This document shows positions 20,101 through 28,905 of a stretch of 64,000 bases of DNA, piece after piece (position 1 is the first letter of the stretch; the number at the start of each line of letters is the position of its first letter). The DNA lies in NCBI GenBank assembly GCA_958295875.1, contig OY282379.1, positions 3,377,046-3,441,045 of the forward strand, read 5' to 3'. The notes below the pieces were generated by a model. It saw only the letters and a program-made list of their open reading frames with translations. It was not told where the DNA came from and did no database searches. The translations under genes and the position numbers were made by a program. The DNA is from an uncultured Pseudomonadales bacterium (GTDB lineage Bacteria; Pseudomonadota; Gammaproteobacteria; Pseudomonadales; Azotimanducaceae).

Positions 20101-23100
20101 GATCGTCCCCGTCCCAGTCGCCGTCGAGACCGTCGCGTTCCTGGGGTTGCTCAGCGACGCCACGACGGTCTCGTCCGCCTCGTCCAGGGCGTCGCCCGTC
20201 ACCGACACCGTGAACGACTTGCTCGTCTCCCCCGCAGCGAAGGCCAGCGTCCCGCCGGCGACCGCCGCGTAGTCCGTCCCCGACGTGGCCGTGCCAGTCC
20301 CGGCGTCGGCGTAGTCCACCGTCACCCGCCGGCCACTCGCCGCGCTCAAGGTGACTGTGAACGTCAGGTCCGCCGCGCCGCCGTCCCCCTCCGCCACGCT
20401 CGGCGAGTCGATCGACAGCGACGGCGCCGCGTCGTCGTCCGTGATCGTCCCCGTCCCAGTCGCCGTCGAGACCGTCGCGTTCCTGGGGTTGCTCAGCGAC
20501 GCCACGACGGTCTCGTCCGCCTCGTCCAGGGCGTCGCCCGACACCGACACCGTGAACGACTTGCTCGTCTCCCCCGCAGCGAAGGCCAGCGTCCCGCCGG
20601 CGACCGCCGCGTAGTCCGTCCCCGACGTGGCCGTGCCGGCCCCGGCGTCGGCGTAGTCCACCGTCACCCGCCGGCCACTCGCCGCGCTCAAGGTGACTGT
20701 GAACGTCAGGTCCGCCGAGCCGCCGTCCCCCTCCGCCACGCTCGGCGAGTCGATCGACAGCGTCGGCGCCGCGTCGTCGTCCGTGATCGTCCCCGTCCCA
20801 GTCGCCGTCGAGACCGTCGCGTTCCTGGGGTTGCTCAGCGACGCCACGACGGTCTCGTCCGCCTCGTCCAGGGCGTCGCCCGACACCGACACCGTGAACG
20901 ACTTGCTCGTCTCCCCCGCAGCGAAGGCCAGCGTCCCGCCGGCGACCGCCGCGTAGTCCGTCCCCGACGTGGCCGTGCCAGTCCCGGCGTCGGCCCAGTC
21001 CACCTTCACCTGCTGGGCGCTCGCCGGGCTCAGGGTCACCGTGAACGTCATGTCCGTCGCGCCGCTGTCCCCCTCCGCCACGCGCGGCGAGTCGATCGAC
21101 AGCGACGGCGCGCCGATGTCACCGTCGTCGTCCGCGATCGTCCCCGTCCCCGTGCCGGTTCCAATCGTCGCGTTGGCAGGGTTGCTCAGCGACACCGCCA
21201 CCGTCTCGTTCGGTTCTGCGGCGGTGTCCCCCGTCACCGACACCGTGATCGTCTGGCTCGTCGTCCCCGCGGGGAAGGTCAGCGTGCCGCCGGTGATGGC
21301 CGCGTAGTCCGTCCCCGACGTGGCCGTGCCAGTCCCGGCGTCGGCGTAGTCCACCGTCACCCGCCGGCCACTCGCCGCGCTCAAGGTGACCGTGAACGTC
21401 AGGTCCGCCGAGCCGCCGTCCCCCTCCGCCACGCTCGGCGAGTCGATCGACAGCGTCGGCGCCGCGTCGTCGTCCGTGATCGTCCCCGTCCCAGTCGCCG
21501 TCGAGACCGTCGCGTTCCTGGGGTTGCTCAGCGACGCCACGACGGTCTCGTCCGCCTCGTCCAGGGCGTCGCCCGACACCGACACCGTGAACGACTTGCT
21601 CGTCTCCCCCGCAGCGAAGGCCAGCGTCCCGCCGGCGACCGCCGCGTAGTCCGTCCCCGACGTGGCCGTGCCGGCCCCGGCGTCGGCCCAGTCCACCGTC
21701 ACTTGCTTCCCGCTCGCCGCGCTCAGGGCGACCGTGAACGTCATGTCCGCTGAGCCGCCGTCCCCCTCCGCCACGCTCGGCGAGTCGATCGACAGCGTCG
21801 GCGCCGCGTCGTCGTCCGTGATCGTCCCCGTCCCAGTCGCCGTCGAGACCGTCGCGTTCCTGGGGTTGCTCAGCGACGCCACGACGGTCTCGTCCGCCTC
21901 GTCCAGGGCGTCGCCCGACACCGACACCGTGAACGACTTGCTCGTCTCCCCCGCAGCGAAGGCCAGCGTCCCGCCGGCGACCGCCGCGTAGTCCGTCCCC
22001 GACGTGGCCGTGCCGGCCCCGGCGTCGGCCCAGTCCACCGTCACTTGCTTCCCGCTCGCCGCGCTCAGGGTGACCGTGAACGTCATGTCCGTCGAGCCGC
22101 CGTCCCCCTCCGCCACGCGCGGCGAGTCGATCGACAGCGACGGCGCGCCGTCGTCGTCCGTGATCGTCCCCGTCCCAGTCGCCGTCGAGACCGTCGCGTT
22201 CCCGGGTTTGCTCAGCGACGCCACCACCGTCTCGTCCGCCTCGTCCAGGGCGTCGCCCGTCACCGACACCGTGAACGACTTGCTCGTCTCCCACGCAGCG
22301 AAGGTCAGCGTCCCGCCGGCGATCGCCGCGTAGTCCGTCCCCGACGTGGCCGTGCCAGTCCCGGCGTCGGCCCAGTCCACCTTCACCTGCTGGGTGCTCG
22401 CCGGGCTCAGGGTCACCGTGAACGTCATGTCCGTCGCGCCGCTGTCCCCCTCCGCCACGCGCGGCGAGTCGATCGACAGCGACGGCGCGCCGATGTCACC
22501 GTCGTCGTCCGCGATCGTCCCCGTCCCCGTGCCGGTTCCAATCGTCGCGTTGGCAGGGTTGCTCAGCGACACCGCCACCGTCTCGTTCGGTTCTGCGGCG
22601 GTGTCCCCCGTCACCGACACCGTGATCGTCTGGCTCGTCGTCCCCGCGGGGAAGGTCAGCGTGCCGCCGGCGATGGCCGCGTAGTCCGTCCCCGACGTGG
22701 CCGTGCCAGTCCCGGCGTCGGCCCAGTCCACCGTCACCTGCTGGGCGCTCGCCGGGCTCAGGGTCACCGTGAACGTCATGTCCGTCGCGCCGCCGTCCCC
22801 CTCCGCCACGCGCGGCGAGTCGATCGACAGCGACGGCGCCGCGCCGTCGTCGTCCGTGATCGTCCCCGTCCCCGTCCCCGTTCCAATCGTCGCGTTGGCA
22901 GGGTTGCTCAGCGACACCGCCACCGTCTCGTTCGGTTCTGCGGCGGTGTCCCCCGTCACCGACACCGTGATCGTCTGGCTCGTCGTCCCCGCGGGGAAGG
23001 TCAGCGTGCCGCCGGCGATGGCCGTGTAGTCCGTCCCCGACGTGGCCGTGCCAGTCCCGGCGTCGGCCCAGTCCACCGTCACCTGCTGGGCGCTCGCCGG

Positions 23101-26100
23101 GCTCAGCGACACCGTGAACGTCATGTCCACAGAACCACTGTCGCCTTCCGTCACGGTCGGCGAGTCGATCGACAGCGTCGGCGTCTCGTCGTCCGTGATC
23201 GTCAGCGTTACGTCGGGCGGCGCGTTGGTCACGCTGTCGGAGGCGGTTCCCGAAACGGTCACCGCCTTGTCCGCCGCATCAATCGCGTTGTCCACCGCGG
23301 TGACCGTCACCGTCCCTGTGCTCGTCGTCGTCCCCGCCGGGATGGTCAGCGTCGTTCCCGTCAGCGTGAAATCACCCGACACCGCCGGGGCCACCGCCGC
23401 CGCCGACACCGTGATCGTCGTCGCGGCGCTCGTCGTCCGGTCCAGCGTCGCCGTCACCGTCGAAACCCCGGCGTTCTCCGAAATCGAGGGCGGCGTGAGG
23501 ACCAGCGTCGCACTCGGAGGCGGTACAAGAGGAACCCACTCGGTCATGCCAACGTTCCCCCCGGCAGGGCTGTTGTAGCCTTGCCACCTGAGTCTGACGA
23601 CGACCCCGCCGTTGTCGATCATGGCTTGGGTCGGAGCGAAATTCGTCACCGTCAAAGGGCGGTTCCGGAAAGGAGAGCCAGGAATCGCTCCATAGCTCTT
23701 GAGTGACTGACACGAGGTAGACGGGAGCGGCGGAGTCACCTTCGTCCAGGGACAAGCGTCAATCGCGGCGTTATCCCAGATCCTGCTTCCTCCGGTGATT
23801 GTGACTGACTGCTGAAGCATCAGCTTGCCTATGAGGCTCGTCGTGGTCACATCATGAGTCCAGACGCCGCCCGGCGTCCATCTGGCTCCCGGCGTCACAT
23901 CGTCGTTTGTGATCGTCCCCGTGCCGGTCGCCGTCGAGATCGTCGCGTTCGTCGCGCTGCTCAGGGTCACCACGACGGTCTCGTCCGCCTCGTCGGTCGT
24001 GTCGCCCGTCACCGCCACGTTGAAGGTCTGGCTGGTCGTCCCCGCCGCGAAGGTCAGCGTGCCGGCGGTGATGGCCGTGTAGTCGGTGCCCGACGTGGCC
24101 GTGCCGGTCCCGGCGTCCGCGTAGGCCACCGTCACCTGCTGGGCGCTCGTCGCGCTCAACGTCGCCGTGAAGGTCAGGTTCGTCGAACCGCTGTCCCCCT
24201 CGGTCACGCTCGGCGAGTTGATCGACACCGTCGGCCCGTCGTCGTCCGTGATCGTCCCCGTGCCGGTGCCCGTCGCGATCGTCGCGTTCGTCGGGCTGCT
24301 CAGGGTCACCACGACGGTCTCGTTCGCCTCGTCCGTCGTGTCGCCGGTCACCGCCACGTTGAAGGTCTGGCTGGTCGTCCCCACCGCGAAGGTCAGCGTG
24401 CCGCCGGTGATTGTCGTGTAGTCCGTCCCCGACGTGGCCGTGCCGGTCGTGGCGTCGGCGTAGTCCACCGTCACCTGCTGGGCGCTCGCCGCGCTCAAGC
24501 TCACCGTGAACGTCAGGTTGGTCGAGCCGCTGTTCCCCTCCGTCACGCTCGGCGAGTCGATCGACACTGTCGGCCCGTCGTCGTCCGTGATCGTCCCCGT
24601 CCCGTTCGCCGTCGAAATGGTCGCGTTCGTCGGGCTGCTCAGGGTCACCACGATGGTCTCGTTCGCCTCGTCGGTCGTGTCGCCCGTCACCGCCACGGTG
24701 AAGGTCTGGCTGGTCGTCCCCGCCGTGAAGGTCAACGTGGCGTCCGTGATCGCCGTGTAGTCCGTCCCCGACGTGGCCGTGCCGGTCCCGGCGTCGGTGT
24801 AGTCCACCGTCACCTGCTGGGCGCTCGCCGGACTCAACGTCACCGTGAACGTCAGGTTGGTCGAGCCGCCGTCCCCCTCGGTCACGCTCGGCGAGTCGAT
24901 CGACACCGTCGGCCCGTCGTCGTTCGTTATCGTCCCCGTCCCACTCGCCGTCGAAATGGTCGCGTTCGTCGGGCTGCTCAGGGTCACCACGACGGTCTCG
25001 TTCGCCTCGTCGGTCGTGTCGCCCGTCACCGCCACGTTGAAGGTCTGGCTGGTCGTCCCCGCCGCGAAGGTCAGCGTGCCGCCGGTGATGGCCGTGTAGT
25101 CCGTCCCCGACGTGGCCGTGCCGGTCGTGGCGTCGGCATAGGCCACCGTCACCTGCTGGGCGCTCGCCGCGCTCAACGTCGCCGTGAAGGTCAGGTTCGT
25201 CGAACCGCTGTCACCCTCGGTCACGCTCGGCGAGTCGATCGACACCGTCGGCCCGTCGTCGTCCGTGATCGTCCCCGTCCCGTTCGCCGTCGAAATGGTC
25301 GCGTTCGTCGGGCTGCTCAGGGTCACCACGACGGTCTCGTCCACCTCGTCGGTCGTGTCGCCCGTCACCGCCACGTTGAAGGTCTGGCTGGTCGTCCCCG
25401 CCGCGAAGGTCAGCGTGCCGGCGGTGATGGCCGTGTAGTCGGTGCCCGACGTGGCCGTGCCGGTCCCGGCGTCCGCGTAGGCCACCGTCACCTGCTGGGC
25501 GCTCGTCGCGCTCAACGTCGCCGTGAAGGTCAGGTTCGTCGAACCGCTGTCCCCCTCGGTCACGCTCGGCGAGTTGATCGACACCGTCGGCCCGTCGTCG
25601 TCCGTGATCGTCCCCGTGCCGGTGCCCGTCGCGATCGTCGCGTTCGTCGGGCTGCTCAGGGTCACCACGACGGTCTCGTTCGCCTCGTCCGTCGTGTCGC
25701 CGGTCACCGCCACGTTGAAGGTCTGGCTGGTCGTCCCCACCGCGAAGGTCAGCGTGCCGCCGGTGATTGTCGTGTAGTCCGTCCCCGACGTGGCCGTGCC
25801 GGTCGTGGCGTCGGCGTAGTCCACCGTCACCTGCTGGGCGCTCGCCGCGCTCAAGCTCACCGTGAACGTCAGGTTGGTCGAGCCGCTGTTCCCCTCCGTC
25901 ACGCTCGGCGAGTCGATCGACACTGTCGGCCCGTCGTCGTCCGTGATCGTCCCCGTCCCGTTCGCCGTCGAAATGGTCGCGTTCGTCGGGCTGCTCAGGG
26001 TCACCACGACGGTCTCGTTCGCCTCGTCGGTCGTGTCGCCGGTCACCGCCACGTTGAAGGTCTGGCTGGTCGTCCCCGCCGCGAAGGTCAGCGTGCCGGC

Positions 26101-27036
26101 GGTGATGGCCGTGTAGTCGGTCCCCGACGTGGCCGTGCCGGTCCCGGCGTCGGCATAGGCGACCGTCACCTGCTGGGCGCTTGCCGCGCTCAACGTCGCC
26201 GTGAACGTCAGGTTCGTCGAGCCGCTGTCCCCCTCCGTCACGCTCGGTGAGTTGATCGACACCGTTGGCCCGTCGTCGTCCGTGATCGTCCCCGTGCCGG
26301 TACCCGCTGTACTTGATACGGTCGCGTTCGTCGGGCTGCTCAGGGTCACCACGACGGTCTCGTCCACCTCGTCGGTCGTGTCGCCCGTCACCGATACGTT
26401 GAAGGTCTGGCTGGTGGCGCCCACCGCAAAGGTCAGCGTGCTGCCGGTGATCGCCGTGTAGTCCGTCCCCGACGTGGCCGTGCCGGTCGTGGCGTCGGCG
26501 TAGTCCACCGTCACCTGCTGGACGCTCGTCGCGCTCAACGTCGCCGTGAACGTCAGGTTCGTCGAGCCGCTGTCCCCTTCCGACACGCTTGGTGAGTTGA
26601 TCGACACCGTCGGTCCGTCGTCGTCGATGATCGTCCCCGTGCCGGTATTCGTCGAGATCGTCGCGCCACTCGCGTTGCCAATCTCCGCCACGACGGTCTC
26701 GTTCGTCTCGTCGGTGGTATCGCCCCTCACCCACACGTCGAAGGTCTGGCTGGTCGTCCCCGCCGCGAAGGTCAGCGTGCCGCTGGTCGTCCCGTAGTCC
26801 GTGGACGGCGTGGCCGTGCTGCGGCTCGCTCTGGTGCTGTATTGCACCGTCACCTGCTGGGTGCTCGCCGGGCTCAACGTCACGGTGAACGTCAGGTTCG
26901 GAAAGCCGCTGTCCCCCTCGGTCACGCTCGGCGAGTCGATCGACAGCGTCTGCGCGGCGGCCTCGGGCGCGGCGGCGAAGGCAAGGAGAAGCAAGGGGAC
27001 AAGGCAGAGGCGCCGGCCGGCGATCCACCGCTTCAT
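17200..27036 (-). CDS. Giant Calx-beta repeat protein with outer-membrane barrel-like C-terminus
   Basis: The 3,278-residue protein starts with a signal peptide (basic start, LVPLLLLAFAAA core, AAAQ end). About nine Calx-beta units follow (SPSVTEGDSG, SGTDYTAI, TTSQTFNV, ITDDDG). An atypical insert of about 180 residues contains two cysteines near DACPW and TSCQS. Eleven more Calx-beta units of a slightly different flavour come next, then a putative Ig-like cadherin-type unit (SFGGAAVPDQ, GLSFDAATRELSGTP) and a last Calx-beta unit. The final 450 or so residues have alternating strands rich in W, R, G and L, like an autotransporter or other outer-membrane barrel. The product is probably a surface protein that displays its calcium-binding repeats. 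The C-terminus has 13 residues after the expected terminal phenylalanine. The ATG at 27036 was chosen over one at 27144 because the signal peptide starts there. Confidence 0.85.
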   Translation of the reverse strand: MKRWIAGRRLCLVPLLLLAFAAAPEAAAQTLSIDSPSVTEGDSGFPNLTFTVTLSPASTQQVTVQYSTRASRSTATPSTDYGTTSGTLTFAAGTTSQTFDVWVRGDTTDETNETVVAEIGNASGATISTNTGTGTIIDDDGPTVSINSPSVSEGDSGSTNLTFTATLSATSVQQVTVDYADATTGTATSGTDYTAITGSTLTFAVGATSQTFNVSVTGDTTDEVDETVVVTLSSPTNATVSSTAGTGTGTITDDDGPTVSINSPSVTEGDSGSTNLTFTATLSAASAQQVTVAYADAGTGTATSGTDYTAITAGTLTFAAGTTSQTFNVAVTGDTTDEANETVVVTLSSPTNATISTANGTGTITDDDGPTVSIDSPSVTEGNSGSTNLTFTVSLSAASAQQVTVDYADATTGTATSGTDYTTITGGTLTFAVGTTSQTFNVAVTGDTTDEANETVVVTLSSPTNATIATGTGTGTITDDDGPTVSINSPSVTEGDSGSTNLTFTATLSATSAQQVTVAYADAGTGTATSGTDYTAITAGTLTFAAGTTSQTFNVAVTGDTTDEVDETVVVTLSSPTNATISTANGTGTITDDDGPTVSIDSPSVTEGDSGSTNLTFTATLSAASAQQVTVAYADATTGTATSGTDYTAITGGTLTFAAGTTSQTFNVAVTGDTTDEANETVVVTLSSPTNATISTASGTGTITNDDGPTVSIDSPSVTEGDGGSTNLTFTVTLSPASAQQVTVDYTDAGTGTATSGTDYTAITDATLTFTAGTTSQTFTVAVTGDTTDEANETIVVTLSSPTNATISTANGTGTITDDDGPTVSIDSPSVTEGNSGSTNLTFTVSLSAASAQQVTVDYADATTGTATSGTDYTTITGGTLTFAVGTTSQTFNVAVTGDTTDEANETVVVTLSSPTNATIATGTGTGTITDDDGPTVSINSPSVTEGDSGSTNLTFTATLSATSAQQVTVAYADAGTGTATSGTDYTAITAGTLTFAAGTTSQTFNVAVTGDTTDEADETVVVTLSSATNATISTATGTGTITNDDVTPGARWTPGGVWTHDVTTTSLIGKLMLQQSVTITGGSRIWDNAAIDACPWTKVTPPLPSTSCQSLKSYGAIPGSPFRNRPLTVTNFAPTQAMIDNGGVVVRLRWQGYNSPAGGNVGMTEWVPLVPPPSATLVLTPPSISENAGVSTVTATLDRTTSAATTITVSAAAVAPAVSGDFTLTGTTLTIPAGTTTSTGTVTVTAVDNAIDAADKAVTVSGTASDSVTNAPPDVTLTITDDETPTLSIDSPTVTEGDSGSVDMTFTVSLSPASAQQVTVDWADAGTGTATSGTDYTAIAGGTLTFPAGTTSQTITVSVTGDTAAEPNETVAVSLSNPANATIGTGTGTGTITDDDGAAPSLSIDSPRVAEGDGGATDMTFTVTLSPASAQQVTVDWADAGTGTATSGTDYAAIAGGTLTFPAGTTSQTITVSVTGDTAAEPNETVAVSLSNPANATIGTGTGTGTIADDDGDIGAPSLSIDSPRVAEGDSGATDMTFTVTLSPASTQQVKVDWADAGTGTATSGTDYAAIAGGTLTFAAWETSKSFTVSVTGDALDEADETVVASLSKPGNATVSTATGTGTITDDDGAPSLSIDSPRVAEGDGGSTDMTFTVTLSAASGKQVTVDWADAGAGTATSGTDYAAVAGGTLAFAAGETSKSFTVSVSGDALDEADETVVASLSNPRNATVSTATGTGTITDDDAAPTLSIDSPSVAEGDGGSADMTFTVALSAASGKQVTVDWADAGAGTATSGTDYAAVAGGTLAFAAGETSKSFTVSVSGDALDEADETVVASLSNPRNATVSTATGTGTITDDDAAPTLSIDSPSVAEGDGGSADLTFTVTLSAASGRRVTVDYADAGTGTATSGTDYAAITGGTLTFPAGTTSQTITVSVTGDTAAEPNETVAVSLSNPANATIGTGTGTGTIADDDGDIGAPSLSIDSPRVAEGDSGATDMTFTVTLSPASAQQVKVDWADAGTGTATSGTDYAAVAGGTLAFAAGETSKSFTVSVSGDALDEADETVVASLSNPRNATVSTATGTGTITDDDAAPTLSIDSPSVAEGDGGSADLTFTVTLSAASGRRVTVDYADAGAGTATSGTDYAAVAGGTLAFAAGETSKSFTVSVSGDALDEADETVVASLSNPRNATVSTATGTGTITDDDAAPSLSIDSPSVAEGDGGAADLTFTVTLSAASGRRVTVDYADAGTGTATSGTDYAAVAGGTLAFAAGETSKSFTVSVTGDALDEADETVVASLSNPRNATVSTATGTGTITDDDAAPTLSIDSPSVAEGDGGAADMTFTVALSAASGKQVTVDWADAGAGTATSGTDYAAVAGGTLAFAAGETSKSFTVSVSGDALDEADETVVASLSNPRNATVSTATGTGTITDDDAAPSLSIDSPSVAEGDGGAADLTFTATLSAASGRRVTVDYADAGTGTATSGTDYTAVAGGTLAFAAGETSKSFTVSVTGDVLDEADETVVAVLSRPANAVLGTARGVGTIIDDDMTPSFGGAAVPDQSWTRNWPIPALSLPAATGGDGALTYALAPALPAGLSFDAATRELSGTPTRARAATEHTLTATDGDGDAAALSFTIEVTGPVVASIADAQAVEGEPVEFGIALSKPVPEGGSLLVVWRTVDGTALAPSDYAPPAGGRGELTIAAGQDAAAIAVQTVDDGVAEGEEAFTVTLVSAGHAELGDAEAAGRIVDDDLARLRGEALQWSLAAFGRTVATEAVDAIGQRFRPGGAAPAAAAPWAGELDALGAPPRVGGGAGWRPGGGGPNALPLAGGGAAGAFGAPGAGRGLPPGGSAAAGLPGGAAGAERSPLGEFLSQVAFESRLGAKGEDAGDGGRWTLWGRGSRSRFSSGSGAGLSLDGKVDTGYLGADARPSEGGPLLGVALSHSVGELGYRESAAGLEGGRVDVDLSSALPYGHWSVSERASLWALLGVGWGKAVLTDRFGRSESDTSMRMAALGGRGELAPWRGLALALKGDAFAVGMEGSPTLGGAASMPDVDADARRLRVMVEGRRGWQPSARQSLELSLEFGGRWDGGDADAGMGAELGGGLAYRHAAWGLGVEARGRRLLGHAESAFEEWGASVSVALDPGEEGVGASLSLSPVWGEASSGVEGLWRSERLLGARLGGQAERAGRGGWRPGRLRMELGYGFETRGPSLLRLYGGLEEDGPGSRSWRLGGGMTGGRLDWSLELDRRERWGEPPEHGVLLRFGNGFVGAAPAAPPLQGR
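23988..24653 (-). repeat. 666-bp internal duplication, copy 1 (copy 2 at 25344-26009)
   Basis: Compared by eye, the 666 bases here are identical to 25344-26009, offset by 1,356 bp, which is four units of 339 bp. The copies differ at the first flanking bases (23987 versus 25343; 24654 versus 26010). Neighbouring repeat units are clearly less alike, so this is a recent in-frame duplication or gene conversion. Confidence 0.8.
25344..26009 (-). repeat. 666-bp internal duplication, copy 2
   Basis: This is the partner of 23988-24653 within the same giant gene, with the same reading frame in both copies. Confidence 0.8.
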
Positions 27037-27165
27037 GCCAACCTCTGGGTCATCGTGCCGCGGTCGCCCTTCGACGCACTCTGTGCGCCGATGGAAGTCG
27101 ACGGACTCAGTGTCTGGGGGCATCGCTTCACAAACGCTAAACACGACTTACGCCATCCCCCTCAT

Positions 27166-27187
27166 GAAGAAGCAAGGGGACGAGGCA
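27166..27187 (-). repeat. Remnant of a duplicated signal-peptide start
   Basis: On the minus strand this reads CLVPLLLHE, nearly the CLVPLLLLA of the gene starting at 27036. About 20 of 22 bases match the signal-peptide coding stretch at 26986-27006. No start codon or open frame follows. It looks like the leftover 5' end of another copy of the same gene family. Confidence 0.45.
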
Positions 27188-27222
27188 GGAGCGCGGACGG
27201 TAAGCTGCCATGCTCATCTTGG

Positions 27223-27256
27223 TCAGTCCGCCTCGGCGGCGATGTCGCTACATTCC
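27223..27256 (+). repeat. Right 34-bp direct repeat, possible attachment site
   Basis: This is the same sequence as 15951-15984 with one mismatch. It coincides with the final codons and stop of the inositol-phosphate synthase gene, so the gene keeps an intact 3' end while the second copy lies 11.3 kb away. Confidence 0.55.
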
Positions 27257-28341
27257 GCGGCCGGCTCGCCGATGAAGGCGCCCAGCGCGTTGCGCGCTTC
27301 GTCGTCGCGCATCTGGCAGGGCGGGCTTTTCATGTAGTAGGCGCTCGGCGCTTCCAGCGGCCCAGCGACGCCCCGTTCCAGCCCCACCTTGGCGCAGCGC
27401 AGCGCGTCGATGACCACGCCGGCGCTGTTCGGCGAATCCTGCACAGACAGGCGCAGTTCCAGCTCCAGCGGCGCGTCGCCGAAGCCGCGGCCTTCCATGC
27501 GGATGAAGGCCACTTTGTTGTCGTTCTGCCACGGCACATAGTCCGACGGGCCGATGTGTATGTCTTGGCTCTTCAACCGTTCGTCCAACTGGCTCTGCAC
27601 AGATTCGGTTTTGGAGTGCTTCTTGGATTGCAGGCGGCTGCGTTCCAGCATGTTGAGGAAATCTGTGTTGCCGCCGGTGTTGAGTTGATAGGTGCGGTCC
27701 AACTCCACGCCACGATCCGCGAACAGCCTTGCCAAGGCGCGGTGGACGATGGTGGCGCCGACCTGGCTCTTGATGTCGTCGCCGACGATGGGCAGGCCGG
27801 CGCTGCGAAAGCGCGCGGCCCACTCGCGGTCTGACGCGAGGAACACCGGCACGCAGTTCACCATCGCAAGCCCCGCCTCAAGGCATGCCTTGGCGTAGTG
27901 CCGCACCGCGCTCTCGGAACCTACCGGCAGGTAGCAGACGAGCACTTCGGCGCCGGCATCCCGCAAGGCGCGCGCCACATCCACCGGCGACGCGTCGGCC
28001 GGGCGGAAGGCATCCGCCTCGCCATAGTCCGACATGTGGCTGGCGATGCCGTCCAGCGTCGGCCCCATCTGCACGGTGACGCCGCTGGTGGCCAACGTGG
28101 GTTGGAAGACGCGGGTGCAATTGGGGGCAGCGAACACCGCCTCTTCAAGGGATCGGCCCACTTTGCGGGCGTCTACGTCGAACGCCGCCACGATCTCGAT
28201 GTCGCCGGGCCGCCAGCCGCAGATGCTTTCGCGCATCAGGCCCACGGGCTGCTCATTGCGGCGCCGGTAGAACTCGATGCCCTGCACGAGGGAGCTCGCG
28301 CAATTGCCGACGCCGGCGATGGCGACCTTGATCTTCTTCAT
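27223..28341 (-). CDS. ino1: myo-Inositol-1-phosphate synthase
   Basis: The 372-residue NAD-dependent isomerase converts glucose 6-phosphate to inositol 1-phosphate, the first step to inositol lipids or solutes. The start shows the nucleotide-binding AIAGVGNCASSL. NTGGNTDFLNMLE, SKTESVQSQL and PSDYVPWQNDNKVAF are conserved synthase stretches, and the size matches the short actinobacterial and archaeal type. The ATG at 28341 was chosen over an upstream in-frame start at 28404 because homology begins there. The enzyme is uncommon in gammaproteobacteria. Its 3' end is duplicated at 15951-15984. Confidence 0.9.
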   Translation of the reverse strand: MKKIKVAIAGVGNCASSLVQGIEFYRRRNEQPVGLMRESICGWRPGDIEIVAAFDVDARKVGRSLEEAVFAAPNCTRVFQPTLATSGVTVQMGPTLDGIASHMSDYGEADAFRPADASPVDVARALRDAGAEVLVCYLPVGSESAVRHYAKACLEAGLAMVNCVPVFLASDREWAARFRSAGLPIVGDDIKSQVGATIVHRALARLFADRGVELDRTYQLNTGGNTDFLNMLERSRLQSKKHSKTESVQSQLDERLKSQDIHIGPSDYVPWQNDNKVAFIRMEGRGFGDAPLELELRLSVQDSPNSAGVVIDALRCAKVGLERGVAGPLEAPSAYYMKSPPCQMRDDEARNALGAFIGEPAAECSDIAAEAD

Positions 28342-28512
28342 CGCGCGCGCTGATTCATCGGCCGCACTGCTCTCCCCTGCTCCGCGTCGCCGTGTGGCGC
28401 CCACGGCTTGCGGCGCCCATTGGGAAACGACTCGAAAGTTCCCCGTCGCGACAATGGCGCATTATGATGGATAAGGGCTTCGATTGTGAACTTCCTGTTG
28501 CGGACTGCGCCG

Positions 28513-28905
28513 ATGCAGCTTTCCTTGCTGATTCAAGGCGACCCGTGGACGACGGACGCCCCGGCCGCGGCGTTGAAGTTCGCGCGCGCCGCGGTGGCCG
28601 CCGGCCACGGGGTGCGGCGCGCCTTCTTCCACGGCGATGCGGCAAGCATCGCCAACCGCGGCGCCATGCCGCCGCAGGACGAGGAGAACATCGCCGCGGC
28701 TTGGGTTGAGTTCGCCACCTGCCACGACATTCCCCTAACTGCCTGCATCGCTTCGGCGGCTCGGCGCGGCGTCGTCGATGCGGACGCAGCCGCGCGGCTG
28801 GGCTTGGCCGGCGCCACCGTGCGCGATGGCTTCGAGTTGGGGGGCTTGGGGCAGATGATCGAAGCGATGGAGGGCGCGGAGCGCACGGTGACGTTCGGTG
28901 CGTAG
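28513..28905 (+). CDS. tusD: Sulfurtransferase TusD (DsrE-like)
   Basis: The 130-residue subunit of the TusBCD sulfur relay takes persulfide from TusA and passes it to TusE for 2-thiolation of tRNA wobble uridine by MnmA. The conserved cysteine sits in LTACIASAARRGVVD, and FFHGDAASIAN is typical. The ATG at 28513 gives the family-like start MQLSLLIQGD; a GTG at 28486 would add nine residues. A TATGAT hexamer at 28463-28468 may be part of its promoter. The end overlaps tusC by 8 bp. Confidence 0.88.
   Translation: MQLSLLIQGDPWTTDAPAAALKFARAAVAAGHGVRRAFFHGDAASIANRGAMPPQDEENIAAAWVEFATCHDIPLTACIASAARRGVVDADAAARLGLAGATVRDGFELGGLGQMIEAMEGAERTVTFGA

Noticed and set aside
1..27036. Tandem repeats as a CRISPR array
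   Set aside because: The repeats are 339-348 bp coding units without unique spacers and encode Calx-beta-like domains.
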